Below, piece by piece: positions 1 through 11,154 of a DNA stretch of 64,000 nucleotides. The stretch spans positions 15,068,519-15,132,518 of the forward strand of contig CM046342.1 in the NCBI GenBank assembly GCA_025403435.1. Reading direction: 5' to 3'. Position 1 is the stretch's first letter. Each line of letters starts with the position of its first letter. The notes beneath the pieces were generated by a model. The model saw nothing but the letters and a program-made list of their open reading frames with translations, searched no databases and was not told where the DNA came from. The stretch comes from Artocarpus heterophyllus (Eukaryota; Streptophyta; Magnoliopsida; Rosales; Moraceae). Made by a program: the position numbers and the translations under genes.

Positions 1-555
1 GAGGCAAACAAACATAAAGGCAATAATTAATTATAATGATAGCAAATTATTCTAAAATGTAAAAGAATTCAAAGTGATTATGGATTTACATAGTAGAAAC
101 ATGGCTTCTCAAGTTTAGCATAAGAAAAGCCAACTGATTAAGACGAATAAAATCATTATCACCATGGATCTAAAATTAACGTCTCACATACATCATACAC
201 AGAAATGTAATATGCATGCATACCTGGAATACATTCAAATTTGGACAGCCATATTTTCTGGTCTTTTAGAATAAGACAATAAAGGACAGATTTTTCTATT
301 GACTACTTACCACTATATTGGAAAGTAAAATATGTGAATAACATCAAGCCCCTAGCACAGTAGATTTAAAAAACACCGTGAAACGCAACAGATCAATTCT
401 ACTAGCACAAAACCCCTATGAGAGGGTAAAATAATTGCACTTACACATAGAATCCGGTCTGCAAGAAAATCCCTTTTTAAACTAAACACAAACTTGGGAG
501 AGAAAGTTTTCAGAATATAACATTTGTAACCGCAAAAAAATAATAATATACTCAC
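1..555 (-). other. Intron of the GR-RBP gene, running off the window
   Basis: The stretch after the donor at 555 is AT-rich and no in-frame continuation of the RRM (an RNP1 with RGFGFV) was found on the minus strand down to position 1. A very good acceptor-like string TTTTCTTGCAG ends at 461 and is followed 12 bases later by GTGTAAGT, so a micro-exon or cryptic exon is conceivable. The missing RRM exons are most simply placed left of the window. Confidence 0.6.
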
Positions 556-841
556 CATCAACAACCTCACCAAAGCCCGAAAACGCATCTCTAAGTGATT
601 GGTCATCAGTCCCAAATGAAAGGCCTAAAAAGAAGAGAGTTTTAAAGACGAAAGTTAAAGGGCAGAAATAGGATAAATCAACAATTCATATACACTCCAA
701 ACACCCCTCATTAATACCTCCCACAAAAAGCTTGGAAGTTGACATGGAGCGTATAGTATTAAGCATAGATGGTGTCGGTAATTGTATATTCTGAGCAACG
801 CTCTGCCTCAAAACACCACCAATTTTACTAAACAAAACCAT
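556..841 (-). CDS. Organellar glycine-rich RNA-binding protein, 5' coding exons (partial)
   Basis: Two spliced coding exons read on the minus strand: 841-718 (41 codons plus one base) and 624-556 (69 bases). Donors GTATTAATG at 717 and GTGAGT at 555 and acceptor TTTTTAG ending at 625 are seen directly. The first exon starts with MVLFSKIGGVLRQ, a basic, Ser-containing, acid-free leader of about 35 residues that looks like a mitochondrial presequence, followed by STSKLFVGG, which is RNP2 of an RRM. The second exon continues GLSFGTDDQSLRDAF and GFGEVVD, helix 1 and strand 2 of the RRM. The order matches plant mitochondrial GR-RBP proteins, which bind organellar transcripts and act in RNA editing and cold response (family knowledge). 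RNP1 (RGFGFV type) and the Gly-rich tail must lie beyond position 1. The ATG is the first in the exon and lies 16 bases after an acceptor. Family call is firm; the exact paralogue is not. Confidence 0.9.
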
Positions 842-2489
842 TTCTTATAGTCCGAACCTGAAAAACGTCTGCAAGAAATAAGCATCGGTTAAAAATTTGA
901 ATGTCAAAATACCCTTCATAGACAAAATTACTAAGATTCACAAGTCCTTGCTTATCATCAGCAAACCATACTTAAGGTCACTCAGCCGTTATGACACACT
1001 TGATACGCCACAGGGAATTTTCACAATCAACAAATAGAGAGTAGATTAAACACCCTCACATATTACTTCCCATCAGCAAAAAGGACCTAAGATTTGGAAG
1101 ACTCCATACCAACTGACAAGCAGCCGAAATAAGTACTAAAATACGCTTCAGAAAAAAATAGCAAAACAAAATCTTTATGCTTTCACTCTTTAAGGTTTTA
1201 GCTCGAGAAACAGAATACTCAAACAAATGTTCCTCAAATAGAATATACAACAAAACATCTGGCCAACCTTTTCATGTCCATTTAAATAGTTCTTTAAAAA
1301 CAAAATGAATTTTAGACAGAATAATAAGAAAATGTACATGTCCTTTGCAATCTTATATTCTCTTAAAGTAATCAGTAACACCCAAGAGACTTGAAATTAC
1401 TTCCTTATTAAAAAAAGAAGAAATGAGAATCATAACAGAGCAAAAATTGTAATTTTATTTTTTTTATTAAAAGTAAAAATAAAAACAAAAAATCAGAGAT
1501 AAAGGGACCATTTGGTATTGTTTTCAAAATAGATGAAAGTATTTTTGTTTTAAAAATTCAGAATTTTTTAGAAATCTTGTTGAAAGTGTTTTTAGGGTAT
1601 GTTTATTTCATGCATTTTTTGAACTCAATAGATTCAAGTTTGGATTCGAGTATCAAGAATCTTTCAGACGTGTTTGTTTCCCCAAAATCAGAATCATTTG
1701 AGTGTTAAGAATCCAAGTTTTTAAAAGTCTTATCCCTTTAAACTTTTGATACTCGGATATTTTTGTTACAGTAAAAACTAAAATTTTTTCATATATTTGA
1801 GAAAAAATATCATAACTTCTTCATTTGATATCCAATTTAAAGATTATTTTTTTATTATATTCCTAATGAAGAAATGAATAAACTAAGATTCATATTGCAT
1901 ATTTTTAAAGATCATTAACATTAAAAGTTTATTAGATTTATTAATAAATCAAAAACTATATTCACTACCTCTCCAAACACAAATTTCAATTTTATTTCAT
2001 ACTCAAATTAACACTTAAATATATATACAAACGTCAATTTGAATAATAATTCAAATCACTAACTCAAACCCTAATTCAAATCACACTAATTCAAATCTAT
2101 TTACCAAACAGACCCTTAAAATTTTTATCACAAAAAACATACGAAAATATCATCAAAATCTAAAAATTTTGAGGACAAAAACAATCAACGTCAAAACAAC
2201 TCAACACAGAGAAGAACACAAAAAATGGGACGCTACACACAAATCGTCTACTTTTCGTAGCTTTTCGATGAAAAACACTAAGAAAATAAATATAAAATTT
2301 AAAAGTTATATAAAAAAAAATAGACAGAGAAGAAAACCATCATTTCACAAGCGTAGTAACGTAAAGCAAAACGAAAATCACAAAAACATCATATGAGAAA
2401 CGAAACACTAAAGATATCCGACATTAGAAACCATAAACGAAATACAGGAAAAAAAAGATAACTGGTTAGGGTTTAGGAGAGGCTTTACC
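842..2489 (-). other. 5' UTR of the GR-RBP gene with a 1.6 kb leader intron
   Basis: Just upstream of the ATG, TTTTTCAG ends at 858, so the coding exon carries only 16 untranslated bases (857-842). The matching donor is CGAG/GTAAAG with the exon ending at 2489. The intron between (2488-858) is 1.63 kb and contains a possible MITE at 1593-2117. Leader introns are common in highly expressed plant RNA-binding protein genes and often raise expression (established knowledge); this intron's effect is unknown. Confidence 0.75.
1593..2117. mobile_element. Possible MITE in the leader intron
   Basis: The left end reads AGGGTATGTTTATTTC and the right end, on the opposite strand, AGGGTCTGTTTGGTAAAT, giving short imperfect terminal inverted repeats around about 525 AT-rich, non-coding bases. 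No clean target duplication was found, so the assignment rests on the end similarity alone. Confidence 0.4.
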
Positions 2490-2600
2490 TCGAAGAAGAA
2501 AAGGGAAGGGATTTAGAGTGAAGTGAGAAATGTAAGACGCGACAATGAAGCGGCTAGGGTTTAAGCTTATATACACCTCCCTCTGCCCGAACACCAAAAA
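2490..2600 (-). promoter_or_regulatory. Core promoter and first exon of the GR-RBP gene: TATA box and telo-box
   Basis: On the minus strand TATATAAG lies at about 2573-2566 and is followed by AAACCCTAG at about 2562-2554, a telo-box as found near the start sites of plant translation and RNA-binding protein genes. A second TAAACCCTAA-type string occurs at 2475-2464 just inside the leader intron. Transcription probably starts near 2535-2545; that is inferred from TATA spacing. Confidence 0.75.
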
Positions 2601-2851
2601 TATCTCCGGGGAAGCAATTATCCTCTGTAAGCACTTTATTTGAAACCGTGTAATATAAGCTGTTTATAGTTGTACTTTTTTGAGACAGAAAGGTTGTCTA
2701 AACCTGTCATAATAAGGCCAAAGTTGGAATTTGATACAGCTGGATTGCTGTCGATTTGGTTGATGTGCATTATATTTGCTTCAGTTGTTTTGTTTGAATA
2801 ACCGTTATAATTTATATTAGTGTGTGGTAAAATAGTTTAATTCGAACTAAT

Positions 2852-3034
2852 GGGTTGTTTGATTGAATGGTAAAAATTATGGTTCTCAATTTTTATTATA
2901 AACTCAGTTATTAACAGTATAAAGCTCTCACATATAATAATAACAATAAAAAAAATTGTCACAATATAAAGCTTTCACATGCTACAATAAAGTGGTTCTA
3001 ACTAACAGTTCCTATCATATTTCTAAACACCACA
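2852..3034 (+). mobile_element. M1-family MITE, copy a
   Basis: About 180 bp. It starts GGGTTGTTTGATTGAATGG, contains two copies of a TAAAGCT(C/T)TCACAT core and ends GTTCTAACTAACAGTTCC then CTAAACACCAC. The same order of blocks is found near 49.7, 53.6, 55.4/57.5 and 58.0 kb. The ends are roughly inverted (GTGTTTG type), and there is no coding capacity. The size and ends suggest a hAT-like non-autonomous element; the superfamily is inferred. Confidence 0.7.
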
Positions 3035-3945
3035 TAAATTGATAGTTTAAATTAAGCTGAATTGTTTAACTTAAAATTCAAATCTCCTTCTATTTTAACG
3101 TTTTAAACCAAAATTAAACAATGATTTTACTCCTTCTATTATTTTATATTTTTTAATTAAATAATTTTTTTACATATTTTATATTTATTCTTTAATTAAA
3201 TATTTTTTTATGCTTCAAACTGAAGTTTTTAATACTCATCCAAACATAAATTCATATTGGATATCATGTTCAAATTAATATTTTAACTATACATTCAAAA
3301 GCTAGATCGGATTATTATTTAAACTACACAGTTCAGATTTTTTAGTTTAAACTATAAAAGTTTAAACTAACACAATTTGAACCAATGAGCCAAATGGGCA
3401 ATAATGTAGGTGATAAAAATTCTTGTACTTTTACACGCTGTTTTATTTATTTCTTATATTTCTTTTTTTTTTTGTTTTGCTGGATTTATGATGTTTTACG
3501 TTTTAGGTTTTTTTTTTTTTTTTTTTACTTTTGTTTCCCTTTTTATTATAAAGTTATTAAAATTATACCTTATATTTAAGACTAGATTAAATTTATATTT
3601 CATATTTTTTACATTAATCTTTACTTTTGTTGGGTCAAAGGTTATTTTTAACTATGAAATCGATCTATATACCCTTCATTTTTAAATTTTGATTTTTTCT
3701 TATTTCTTTTCTTCTTTATTACGGTGTTTGGGTCTTTTTCATTGTCATAATTAATCATTGACTCAGAAATGTATAAATTTGCACAAATTCAAAATCCAAA
3801 TGTATAAATTTGATCTAATTCGTAATATAAAGTTGGTTTTTTGATACCTGAAATATATACGTTGTTTATTAGATTAAATTCAATGCACAAATTTATATCT
3901 CATTTTGATCAACAATTTATATGCACAAATCTATATCTTATCTTT
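3035..3945. other. AT-rich spacer, no gene seen
   Basis: Very AT-rich with long T tracts around 3460-3530. The open frames here come from T-rich sequence (runs of Phe) and have no domain. A loosely repeated phrase (AATTTATA followed by CACAAAT) occurs at about 3770-3930. Nothing else was recognised. Confidence 0.6.
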
Positions 3946-4061
3946 AGGGGCATGGGGACATCTATTTTAAATAATCTTTTGTGCATTTATTTTTCTTAAA
4001 AATATCCTTAAGAAAAATAAATACACAAAATATTACTTAAAATAGATGTCCATAAGCCCCC
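3946..4061. mobile_element. Foldback MITE (116 bp hairpin)
   Basis: Two 54-base arms (3946-3999 and 4008-4061) are inverted copies with only a few mismatches, around an 8-base loop AAATATCC. The arms share GGACATCTATTTTAA and TTTATTTTTCTTAA. Such near-perfect hairpins are typical of small foldback MITEs and can feed small-RNA production if transcribed (general knowledge). It lies just left of the start of the nested LTR block. Confidence 0.75.
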
Positions 4062-5423
4062 AAAATATATATATATATACGCCCTCGATTACCCTCTTCA
4101 ATGTTAGGATAGATGCCCATAAAGTATAAAATGTTTTGAAGTGGACATATTTATAAATAAATAAGGTGAATTTATTCATTATATTTGTTAGACTTGGTGC
4201 CATAAGGATTAAATAATGTAATAGTTTTTGGAGACATTTAAATAATAAAGAGGTTATGATTATTTTCATATAGAAAATATTGTCCTCTTTATATTCATTT
4301 ATGTTGAATATATGATAAGTAAACAAAAGTCTAAGAGTATCGGTCTAAACCTTTAAGATCGTGCATATGACGGACGGATTATACGAAAGACATGAATCTT
4401 AAAAGTGATTCTAAATAGTAACATCCGCAATCGAGAAAATAAAGTTTGGTGCTTTGCTCATGCTAAGATTGTTATGTTATCTACATCCCTAACGAGAGTT
4501 GACTTGTCTTGATCACTCCACAAGTAGAAACATTGGTATATTGTCATAGGTGACGATATATTAGATCGCGACAAAAAGTTGAATTAATTGATTAATAATT
4601 CTACTTGTTTAAATCAATTCACATTAGACAATCATATATGTTATATCTTAACTCTGAAATGAATTAACGGGCCCATATTCTTGACTTGTGTCTTTGGATG
4701 TACTAAAATGTGATATCCTGAACTAGATGATGGTACGCATATGGGTACATTAGAGACATGACTTTTGATTGATGTAAACTTGTTATTCATAGATATAAAA
4801 TCTATAGCTCTTTTATAGAGTTAATAATATTCTCTTAGAGACATTATCCTACAAGTGAAAAACTGAAGCACTTAACCATTTAGATACATAAGTGTAGACA
4901 AATAGTATATCATTTATGGTAACTAAATATTCTAATCGTAAGATATAGAACATAAGATAACAATAATCAGAAAAGTAAAATTGAATTTATCCTTAAGCCG
5001 ATTATGAATATCCTATGGGGAGCCACACAATATGATATGTCATAGATTATTAGCTTATTGAAGCTTTGTAATTTTATATAGTTTGAGAGTATAGCTCTAA
5101 GCTTTTACTGGAATGATATTAGAGTTGTTAATTATAAAATATATTTATTTGGGATATGTTATTTCATAATTATAGGAGCTTGGTCTATATATGTCCATCA
5201 AGTCTCCTTTGTTAACTCATAATAATTCCTGTAATGATATGGCATATTATTCCTATATACTGGTGACTTATGTTAATTATTAGATTAGCTAAAATTTGAT
5301 AGATTGGATTTAATAATTCATGTTGGTTTATTAGTTAAATTAATTTTGTAAATTAATTCAAGATAAATATTTTGAATTATTTGGATAATATTTTATTTTG
5401 ATATAAGATAATCTGTACATGAC

Positions 5424-5777
5424 TGTTATTTATAACAACCAAAATAAAAAAAGGGAAGTGAATCAAACGGAATATTACCTCCAGCCATTGATGCGATTTT
5501 CGGCCCAACTGCAACAACGATTTTCACAGTATGTTTTTGGAATTTTTCTAAGCACTCTCAAATCTCCCTTAGATAGTGTAACGTGTTAGAATTGTGTGAC
5601 CAGGGACCAAAACATAAGCCTCCCTTTTAAATAACCGTGGCTCATCACACGGTTATTCACAGTTGAGAGCAATTTTTTTTTTGTCCAAAAACTGAACCCT
5701 CCATTTTACGGTTGATGGCAGTTATGTTCAAATTTGAACATCTCATATGGGCCACCAGCTTGAGGGCATGTTTAACA
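5424..5777 (-). repeat. 3' LTR of the copia element (354 bp)
   Basis: On the minus strand it starts TGTTAAACATGCCCTC at 5777 and ends TTATAAATAACA at 5424, so both ends carry the TGTTA/TAACA inverted terminus. It follows a polypurine tract directly, which fixes its 5' end. Confidence 0.8.
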
Positions 5778-5788
5778 TTCCCCCACTT
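5778..5788 (-). promoter_or_regulatory. Polypurine tract of the copia element
   Basis: AAGTGGGGGAA on the minus strand, immediately before the LTR start. This is the plus-strand DNA priming site of LTR retrotransposons. Confidence 0.8.
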
Positions 5789-6053
5789 GGCTCATACATC
5801 CGATTAACTATTACAATAAGAAATAAAATACATAAATCATGGCGATAGGTCCTCTAAATGACGAGTATTATCTTTCATGTGTTATAATATATCTTGTCGC
5901 TCAAGATTTTCTCATGTAACTTAATGAACAAACTCAATGTTTATTCTAGGTCCAAACTTTAATGATATTTCTTAGAAATAAATTTGTGCACTTAACTGAA
6001 GACGAAATGAGAAATCATCATAAATATAGAGTTCACTAAAAAGGTACAACAAA

Positions 6054-6847
6054 TTACATAAGGGAAACAAGTCTCATTCTATCCACATGATCCCTAAATT
6101 TTACTAGTGGCATGCCTTTAGTCAAGGGATCGGCAATTATCAATTTAGTGCCAATGTGCTCAATGACCACTACGTTATACTTAACATGTTCCCCTATGGC
6201 TAGATACTTAATATCGATGTGTTTCCTTCGACTACTGTTCCTATTGTTTTTAGCCATAAAACAGCAGCTGAATTATCACAAAATATTCTCAATGGCCTAG
6301 AGATAGAATCCACAATCCTAAACCCAGAAATGAAACTCTTGATCCATACACCATGCGAGGTAGCCTTAAAACAAGACACAAATTCGGCCTCCATAATGGA
6401 AGTAGCAGTCAAAGTTTGCTTGGCACTCCTCCATGAAACAGCTCCACCAGCTAGCATGAAAATGTATCCGGAAGTTGATTTTTGTGAATCAATACAGCCA
6501 GCAAAGTCAGAGTCAGAGTAGCCAATGACCTCCAAGTTATCAGTCTATCTATACATAAGCATATAGTCTTTGGTTCCTTGTAGGTACCTCATCACCTTTT
6601 TTGCAGCCTTCTAGTGGTCTTGTCCTGGATTACTCTGATATCTACTCAACATTCCTACAATGAATGCAATGTCAAGTCTTGTGCAAACCTGAGCATACAT
6701 AAGGCTTCCAACAGCTGAAGCATATGGAATGTTGCGCATCTGTTCTCTTTTAAGGCCATTTTTTGGACATTGATTCAAATTGAATTTGTCACCCTTCACA
6801 ATGGGAGCTATACTTAGTAAACAATTTTTTATCCAAAATCTCTCCAA
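6054..6847 (-). pseudogene. Copia RNase H and 3' end of pol (broken)
   Basis: Minus-strand frames give ASAVGSLMYAQVCTRLDIAF (end of the RT connection), then VIGYSDSDFAGC, MEAEFV, FCDNSAAV and RRKHIDIKYL. These hold the acidic D-E-D-D residues of copia RNase H, and the RKHIDI motif that closes the domain. The reading frame is interrupted by stops at about 6610 and 6545 and by a frameshift between about 6260 and 6200. The frame ends at 6054, about 265 bases before the polypurine tract. Confidence 0.85.
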
Positions 6848-6868
6848 AAATTTATTAATAGAGGTCTC

Positions 6869-7545
6869 TTAAGACAGACCCAAAATGCCTTTATATCTAT
6901 GTTTATGTATCTTAATACCTATAACGAAGGATGCATCACCCATATCCTTCATGTCAAAGTTTTTAGAAAGAAATTGTTTCACCTCCTGTAGCATACCCTT
7001 ATAATTGGTTGCAAGTAGAATGTCATCCACATAAAGGATAAGAAAACAAATTTTACACTCACTAACCTTCTGGTATATACATTGATCCATGATATTCTCT
7101 ACGAATCGAAATGAAGAGATCATGTCATGAAATTTTAAATACCACTTATGGGAGGCTTGTTTCAACATATTTATGGATTTCTTAAGCTTACACACCAATT
7201 GCTCACCATTACTAGAGGGGAATCCTTCTGGTTGTTTCATATAAACTTCTTCCTCTAGTTCACCCTTGAGAAATGTTGTTTTTATATCCATTTGTTGCAA
7301 CTCTAAGTCAAAATGAGTAACAAGTGCCAAGATGATGTGGAGAGAATCTTTCTTAGATACAGGAGAAAAAGTCTCCTTGTAGTTGATTCCTTCTTTCTAA
7401 GTGAACCCTTTGGCGACGAGTCTTGCTTTATATCTTTCGATGTTGCCCAATGAGTCCTTCTTGGTTTTATAGACCCATTTGCACCCTATGACTTTTGCAC
7501 CATCAAGCAACTTGACAAGATTCTAGACCCAATTAGATGCCATAG
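6869..7545 (-). pseudogene. Copia reverse transcriptase (broken)
   Basis: Starts in the fingers region ([28 protein letters not shown]), continues with QMDIKTTFLKGELEEEVYM, which holds the first catalytic Asp, and LILYVDDILLA, the YVDD catalytic motif. These copy the genomic RNA into DNA in a living element. A stop codon follows VAKGFT (about 7400) and another lies near 6869 before the RNase H part. The 7546-8014 stretch between integrase and RT is a low-complexity Ser/Gln-rich linker in this family and shows no clean frame. Confidence 0.88.
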
Positions 7546-8014
7546 AATCCATCTCATCCTTCATAGCATCATACCAACGTTTCGATTCTTGGCAACTCAT
7601 GGCTTGTGAAAACATTTCGAGATTATTTTTGGCTCCAATGTTATAGTTTGATTCTTGTAGATATGCACATAATCACTAGAAATTGTCGATTTTCTCTCTC
7701 TAGTAGATCTCCTTAATGTTGATTCAACATTTTCTTGGAGAATCTGTTGCTCAACTATTTTCGGTGGTTCTTGAGCAACTTAACCTTCTAGATTATTATC
7801 AACAATTTGTGGAACTTCAACGATTGGTTGCATAACACTCGGCTGAACTATAGGAGTGTTATAAATAATAATCAACCTATCACTTGATATAGACGATTGA
7901 GCTTCAGTATGATCCTTTTGAGAAACTATGTTTCAAAATTGATCGCTCCCACTAATCAAGTCATTCTCAAGAAACTTGGCGCTCCTTGATTCCACAAATC
8001 TAGTGCCGTGAGTT

Positions 8015-8874
8015 AGTAGAATCTATATCCTTTGGACCTTTCGGCATATCCAACGAGATACCCGCTAATGGTCCTTGGATCTAGCTTCTTCTCTGATGGG
8101 TTATACACTCTTACTTCAGATGGACATCCCCAAACGCGTATATGTCACAAACTCGGTTTCCAACCCTTCCATAACTCAAATGGCGTCTTTGGAACAGCCT
8201 TGGTCAGAACTCAGTTTAATATATACACAGTCGTCTTAAGAGTTTCAGTCCACAAGGACTTAGGAAGATTGGAGCTATTCTGCTTACTCCTAACCATATC
8301 CATTAGCGTTCGGTTTCTTCTCTCTGCCACACCATTTTGATTCGGGGAACCAGGCATGGTGTATTGGACAACTATCCCATGCTCTTGAAGAAACTTCACA
8401 AATGGACATTGAGCTTCTCCATCCTCAGTGAATCTACCATAATATTCTCCACCTCTATCTGTCCTCATGATCTTAATTTGCTTTCGGCATTGTTTCTTTA
8501 CTTTAGCCTTGAGAATCTTAAAGGAGTCGAATGCTTCATCCTTTGTATGAAGCAAATAGAGGTACATGTACCACGAGTAATCATCTATGAAAGAGATGAA
8601 GTATTTCGGACCATATGAGTCCATGTCTAGACTACAAATATCTTAATGTATGATCTCTAATATTTTTGAACTCCTCTTGGCACCTTTCTTAGACTTGTTG
8701 GTTAGCTTTCCCTTAATGCAACTAACACAAGTCTTAAAGTCAGCAAAATCCAAAGTATTGAGTACTCCATCATTTACTAACCTTTTGATTCTCTCAATGG
8801 AGATATGTTCTAATCTCCAATGCTACAACATAGAGGAATTCTCATTTTTAACACAGCGCTTAGTGCCAGATTAA
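8015..8874 (-). pseudogene. Copia integrase (broken)
   Basis: Minus strand. The zinc-binding pre-integrase part reads HWRLEHISIERIKRLV then CVSCIKGK (HHCC pattern), with a TAG just before HW. A TAA falls directly before the first catalytic Asp. The core continues KYFISFIDDYSWYMYLYL, MRTDRGGEY (second Asp) and SPNQNGVAERRNRTLMDMV (Glu), the D-D-E triad. Downstream TPFELWKGWKPSL, a stop, then HIRVWGCPSEVRVYN and SGYLVGYAERSKGY are typical of Tnt1-like copia elements. Confidence 0.88.
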
Positions 8875-9300
8875 ACATGCATAGCAATATATGTTGGTTC
8901 ATTTTGCAAATTAATTGAGAAAAGACCATCAGACAAGATAACATTCCCAACAAGATCATATTTATAAAATAAACTGAAGGAATTTTTTAAAAAAGTAAAG
9001 GAATATCCCAAAGGTACAAGTCTTGATGCAGAAATTAAGTTCCTAGAAAAGTTTAGAACATAAAATGTCTTATCCAATTCTAAAGTAAAACCACCGCCTA
9101 AAACTAAAGTGCATGTTCCTACGGCTTCCACATGTGAACGCATCTTGTTTCCTGAGGAGATGCTTAGCTCACTTCCTACTAGCTTCCTTAGGTTTCGCAT
9201 ACCTTGCAAGGTATTTGCAATATGGATTGTAGATTCGGAATCAATCTACCATGTGTTATAAACAACATCAACCATATTAGATCCATAACAAACAAATGAG
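8875..9300 (-). pseudogene. Copia protease and GAG-pre-integrase part (broken)
   Basis: Minus strand. The aspartic protease active site, normally DSG(A/C)(T/S) in this family, reads IDSESTIHIAN here, so the Gly after Asp-Ser is Glu. A TAG stop sits two codons before it (248-246 of the 9000s), where the family has Trp. The downstream part, with LDKTFYVLNFSRNLISASRL, matches the conserved stretch between protease and integrase. It ends at a stop near 8871. Confidence 0.8.
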
Positions 9301-10090
9301 ACTGGATTACCTTTCTTCTCAAGCCAACTTTGAAATTTGCCACAATCCTTCTTCATGTGTCCCTTTCTTCTATAGAAGAAACACTTGGATTCCTTCTTAA
9401 TGACAGCTTTGGAAGGTATTTTACCATTCCCCTTATCTTTGGCTTGATTCTGGTCCTGATTCTGATTCTTTCCTTTGGTCTTTGTCAGTACAGTTTCACC
9501 CATTTCCATTATAAGCCGCCCTTCTTCTTGAGTACACATGGTCAACAGTTCATTAATTGACTATTTGTTTTTATGTGTGTTGTAAGAAATTTTAAAGGGC
9601 CCATATGGCTTTAGAAGGGTGTTCAGAATGTAGTGCACCAGAAAAGTCTCAAACATATCCACCTCAAGATTCTTAAGTTGAGCTGCTATGTCCCTCATCT
9701 CTATGATATGCTCACGTATACCTCTCATACTGGTGAGCCTCAAGAATGAGAACCTCATGATTAGGGTGCTAGCAAGTGCCTTATTTGAAGTGTCAAACTG
9801 CTCATCAATGGCCTTCAATAATGCCCGGACCTTGTCATACTATTCAATGGAACCACATATGCCAGTAGAGATTTTGGTCTTTATGAACATGACACTAAAG
9901 CGATTAGATCGCTCCCAACATCCATAAAGAGCAATCTCATCCTAAGTATTGGTTTTAGTGATTACGGGCTCGTCTTTTCTTGTAGCATAATCAATGTCCA
10001 TCCACCCCAAGTAAAGGAGAATTCTCTGCTTTCAGACCTTATAGTTATCTCCTTTCAGTTCAGGGATATCATATTGAACATCAAAGAAAT
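9246..10090 (-). pseudogene. Copia gag (broken)
   Basis: Minus strand. Reading from about 10085: FDVQYDIPELKGDNYKV, a stop in place of Trp, then KQRILLYLGWMDIDYA, and further on the UBN2-type stretch KAIDEQFDTSNKALASTLIM. Four in-frame stops are seen before 9550. The nucleocapsid zinc knuckle reads CFFYRRKGHMKKDC, with Tyr in place of the second Cys of CX2CX4HX4C, so metal binding would be lost. Confidence 0.85.
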
Positions 10091-11154
10091 TCACAGGTTG
10101 TATGACTGTATAATTAAAACAAACATGCTTATGATGCAAAATATTGAGACTAATAGACATAAATCATGCTTTACCAATGTAAATCATGCATAAAATCATG
10201 AATCTATGACATAAAACTTGCTTTTGGGCTAAAGTTCTAATTTAATTAGATTCATTTTACTATATGATAAACTTATCAAATTATGTTCCCTTTTTCTAAT
10301 TCTTGTGGGTAAATTAGAAAATATAATATGATATTTTATCCCAATTAGTCATATCAATATAATAAAAATTCTTGTGGGATAAAGTTTATTATATTAAGTA
10401 TAATTAATTACAATAAATGTACTTTAACTAAATGTGATCCTTGACCAATTGATATATAATTTTGCACAATTAGAGGTGCTGTGGCTAAACTCTAATTATT
10501 CAAAATCACAGGGATCACTAAGACATTTAATTTTATTCATAAAAAATATTCATGTAAAAATTGCATATTCCATAGGCAATATAAAAAAACTTATGAACAA
10601 AATCTGAATTTGTGCTTAACTTAACTTAATAATATGTATAATAAAACATAGATTATACATATAATAATAATTAGCACATTAATTATGCATAACATATTTG
10701 CAAAATTATTTCACAACGACAACAACAAAATTGTGCACAAAAATATAAATACTTAGCACATAATAAATAAAATTAATTTCCCACAAAATTATTGCAAATT
10801 AAAATCCCCCCCTCCCCCCCCCCCCCCCACCTTTTTTTTTAATTTCTGGCACCCATGAAATGACATGTCGTTTTTCCTCAAAATGGAAAAACAACATGTC
10901 ATTTTTACTGTGTCGGGGACACCCCTCCCTAGACCAAACAACGTGTCGTGTACCTGTCTGAAATGGCAAAACAACATGTCGTTTGAGTCGTCTTCTACCT
11001 CCAGTTGGGTCGTCTGACCTGGTTGCGATCCAGTTTCGACTCAAACAGAAATCCAATGATTTCCAACGATTTTGACTTTGCATTCAGCCATTTCAAATTG
11101 CAAAATGCTCAAAAATTAATAATTTGATGATTTTTGAATTTAATACACATAATC
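10091..11154 (-). other. Probable leader of the copia element, with palindromic ACATGTCGTTT motifs
   Basis: No coding sequence. AT-rich between 10130 and 10800 with an imperfect repeat (ATTCTTGTGGG at about 10300 and 10370). From 10805 there is a C-rich tract of about 25 bases, then four ACATGTCGTTT-like palindromes between 10860 and 10985. No primer-binding site was found, so its link to the copia element rests on position only. Confidence 0.45.

Larger units (their letters stand above)
5424..11154 (-). mobile_element. Decayed Ty1/copia retrotransposon, 5' LTR missing
   Basis: Minus-strand order gag, protease, integrase, reverse transcriptase, RNase H, polypurine tract, 3' LTR, which is the copia order. 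Each reading frame has stop codons and at least one frameshift, so the element is dead. The 3' LTR begins right after TSD-like ATGAC (5419-5423) in LTR A'. No matching 5' LTR was found upstream of gag, and a gypsy-like LTR begins at 11155, so the 5' end was lost or displaced. Confidence 0.85.

Noticed and set aside
2169..2396. 75-codon Lys/Arg-rich open frame
   Set aside because: It lies inside the leader intron of the GR-RBP gene on the opposite strand, and its composition is that of A-rich DNA.
2464..2562. TTTAGGG strings suggesting telomeric repeats
   Set aside because: Only two separated AAACCCTA copies at a gene start. This is the telo-box promoter element, not a telomere tract.
8032..8618. 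Plus-strand open frames of 90-100 codons at 8032-8340 and 8337-8618
   Set aside because: They are antisense to the copia integrase, which has clear motifs on the minus strand.
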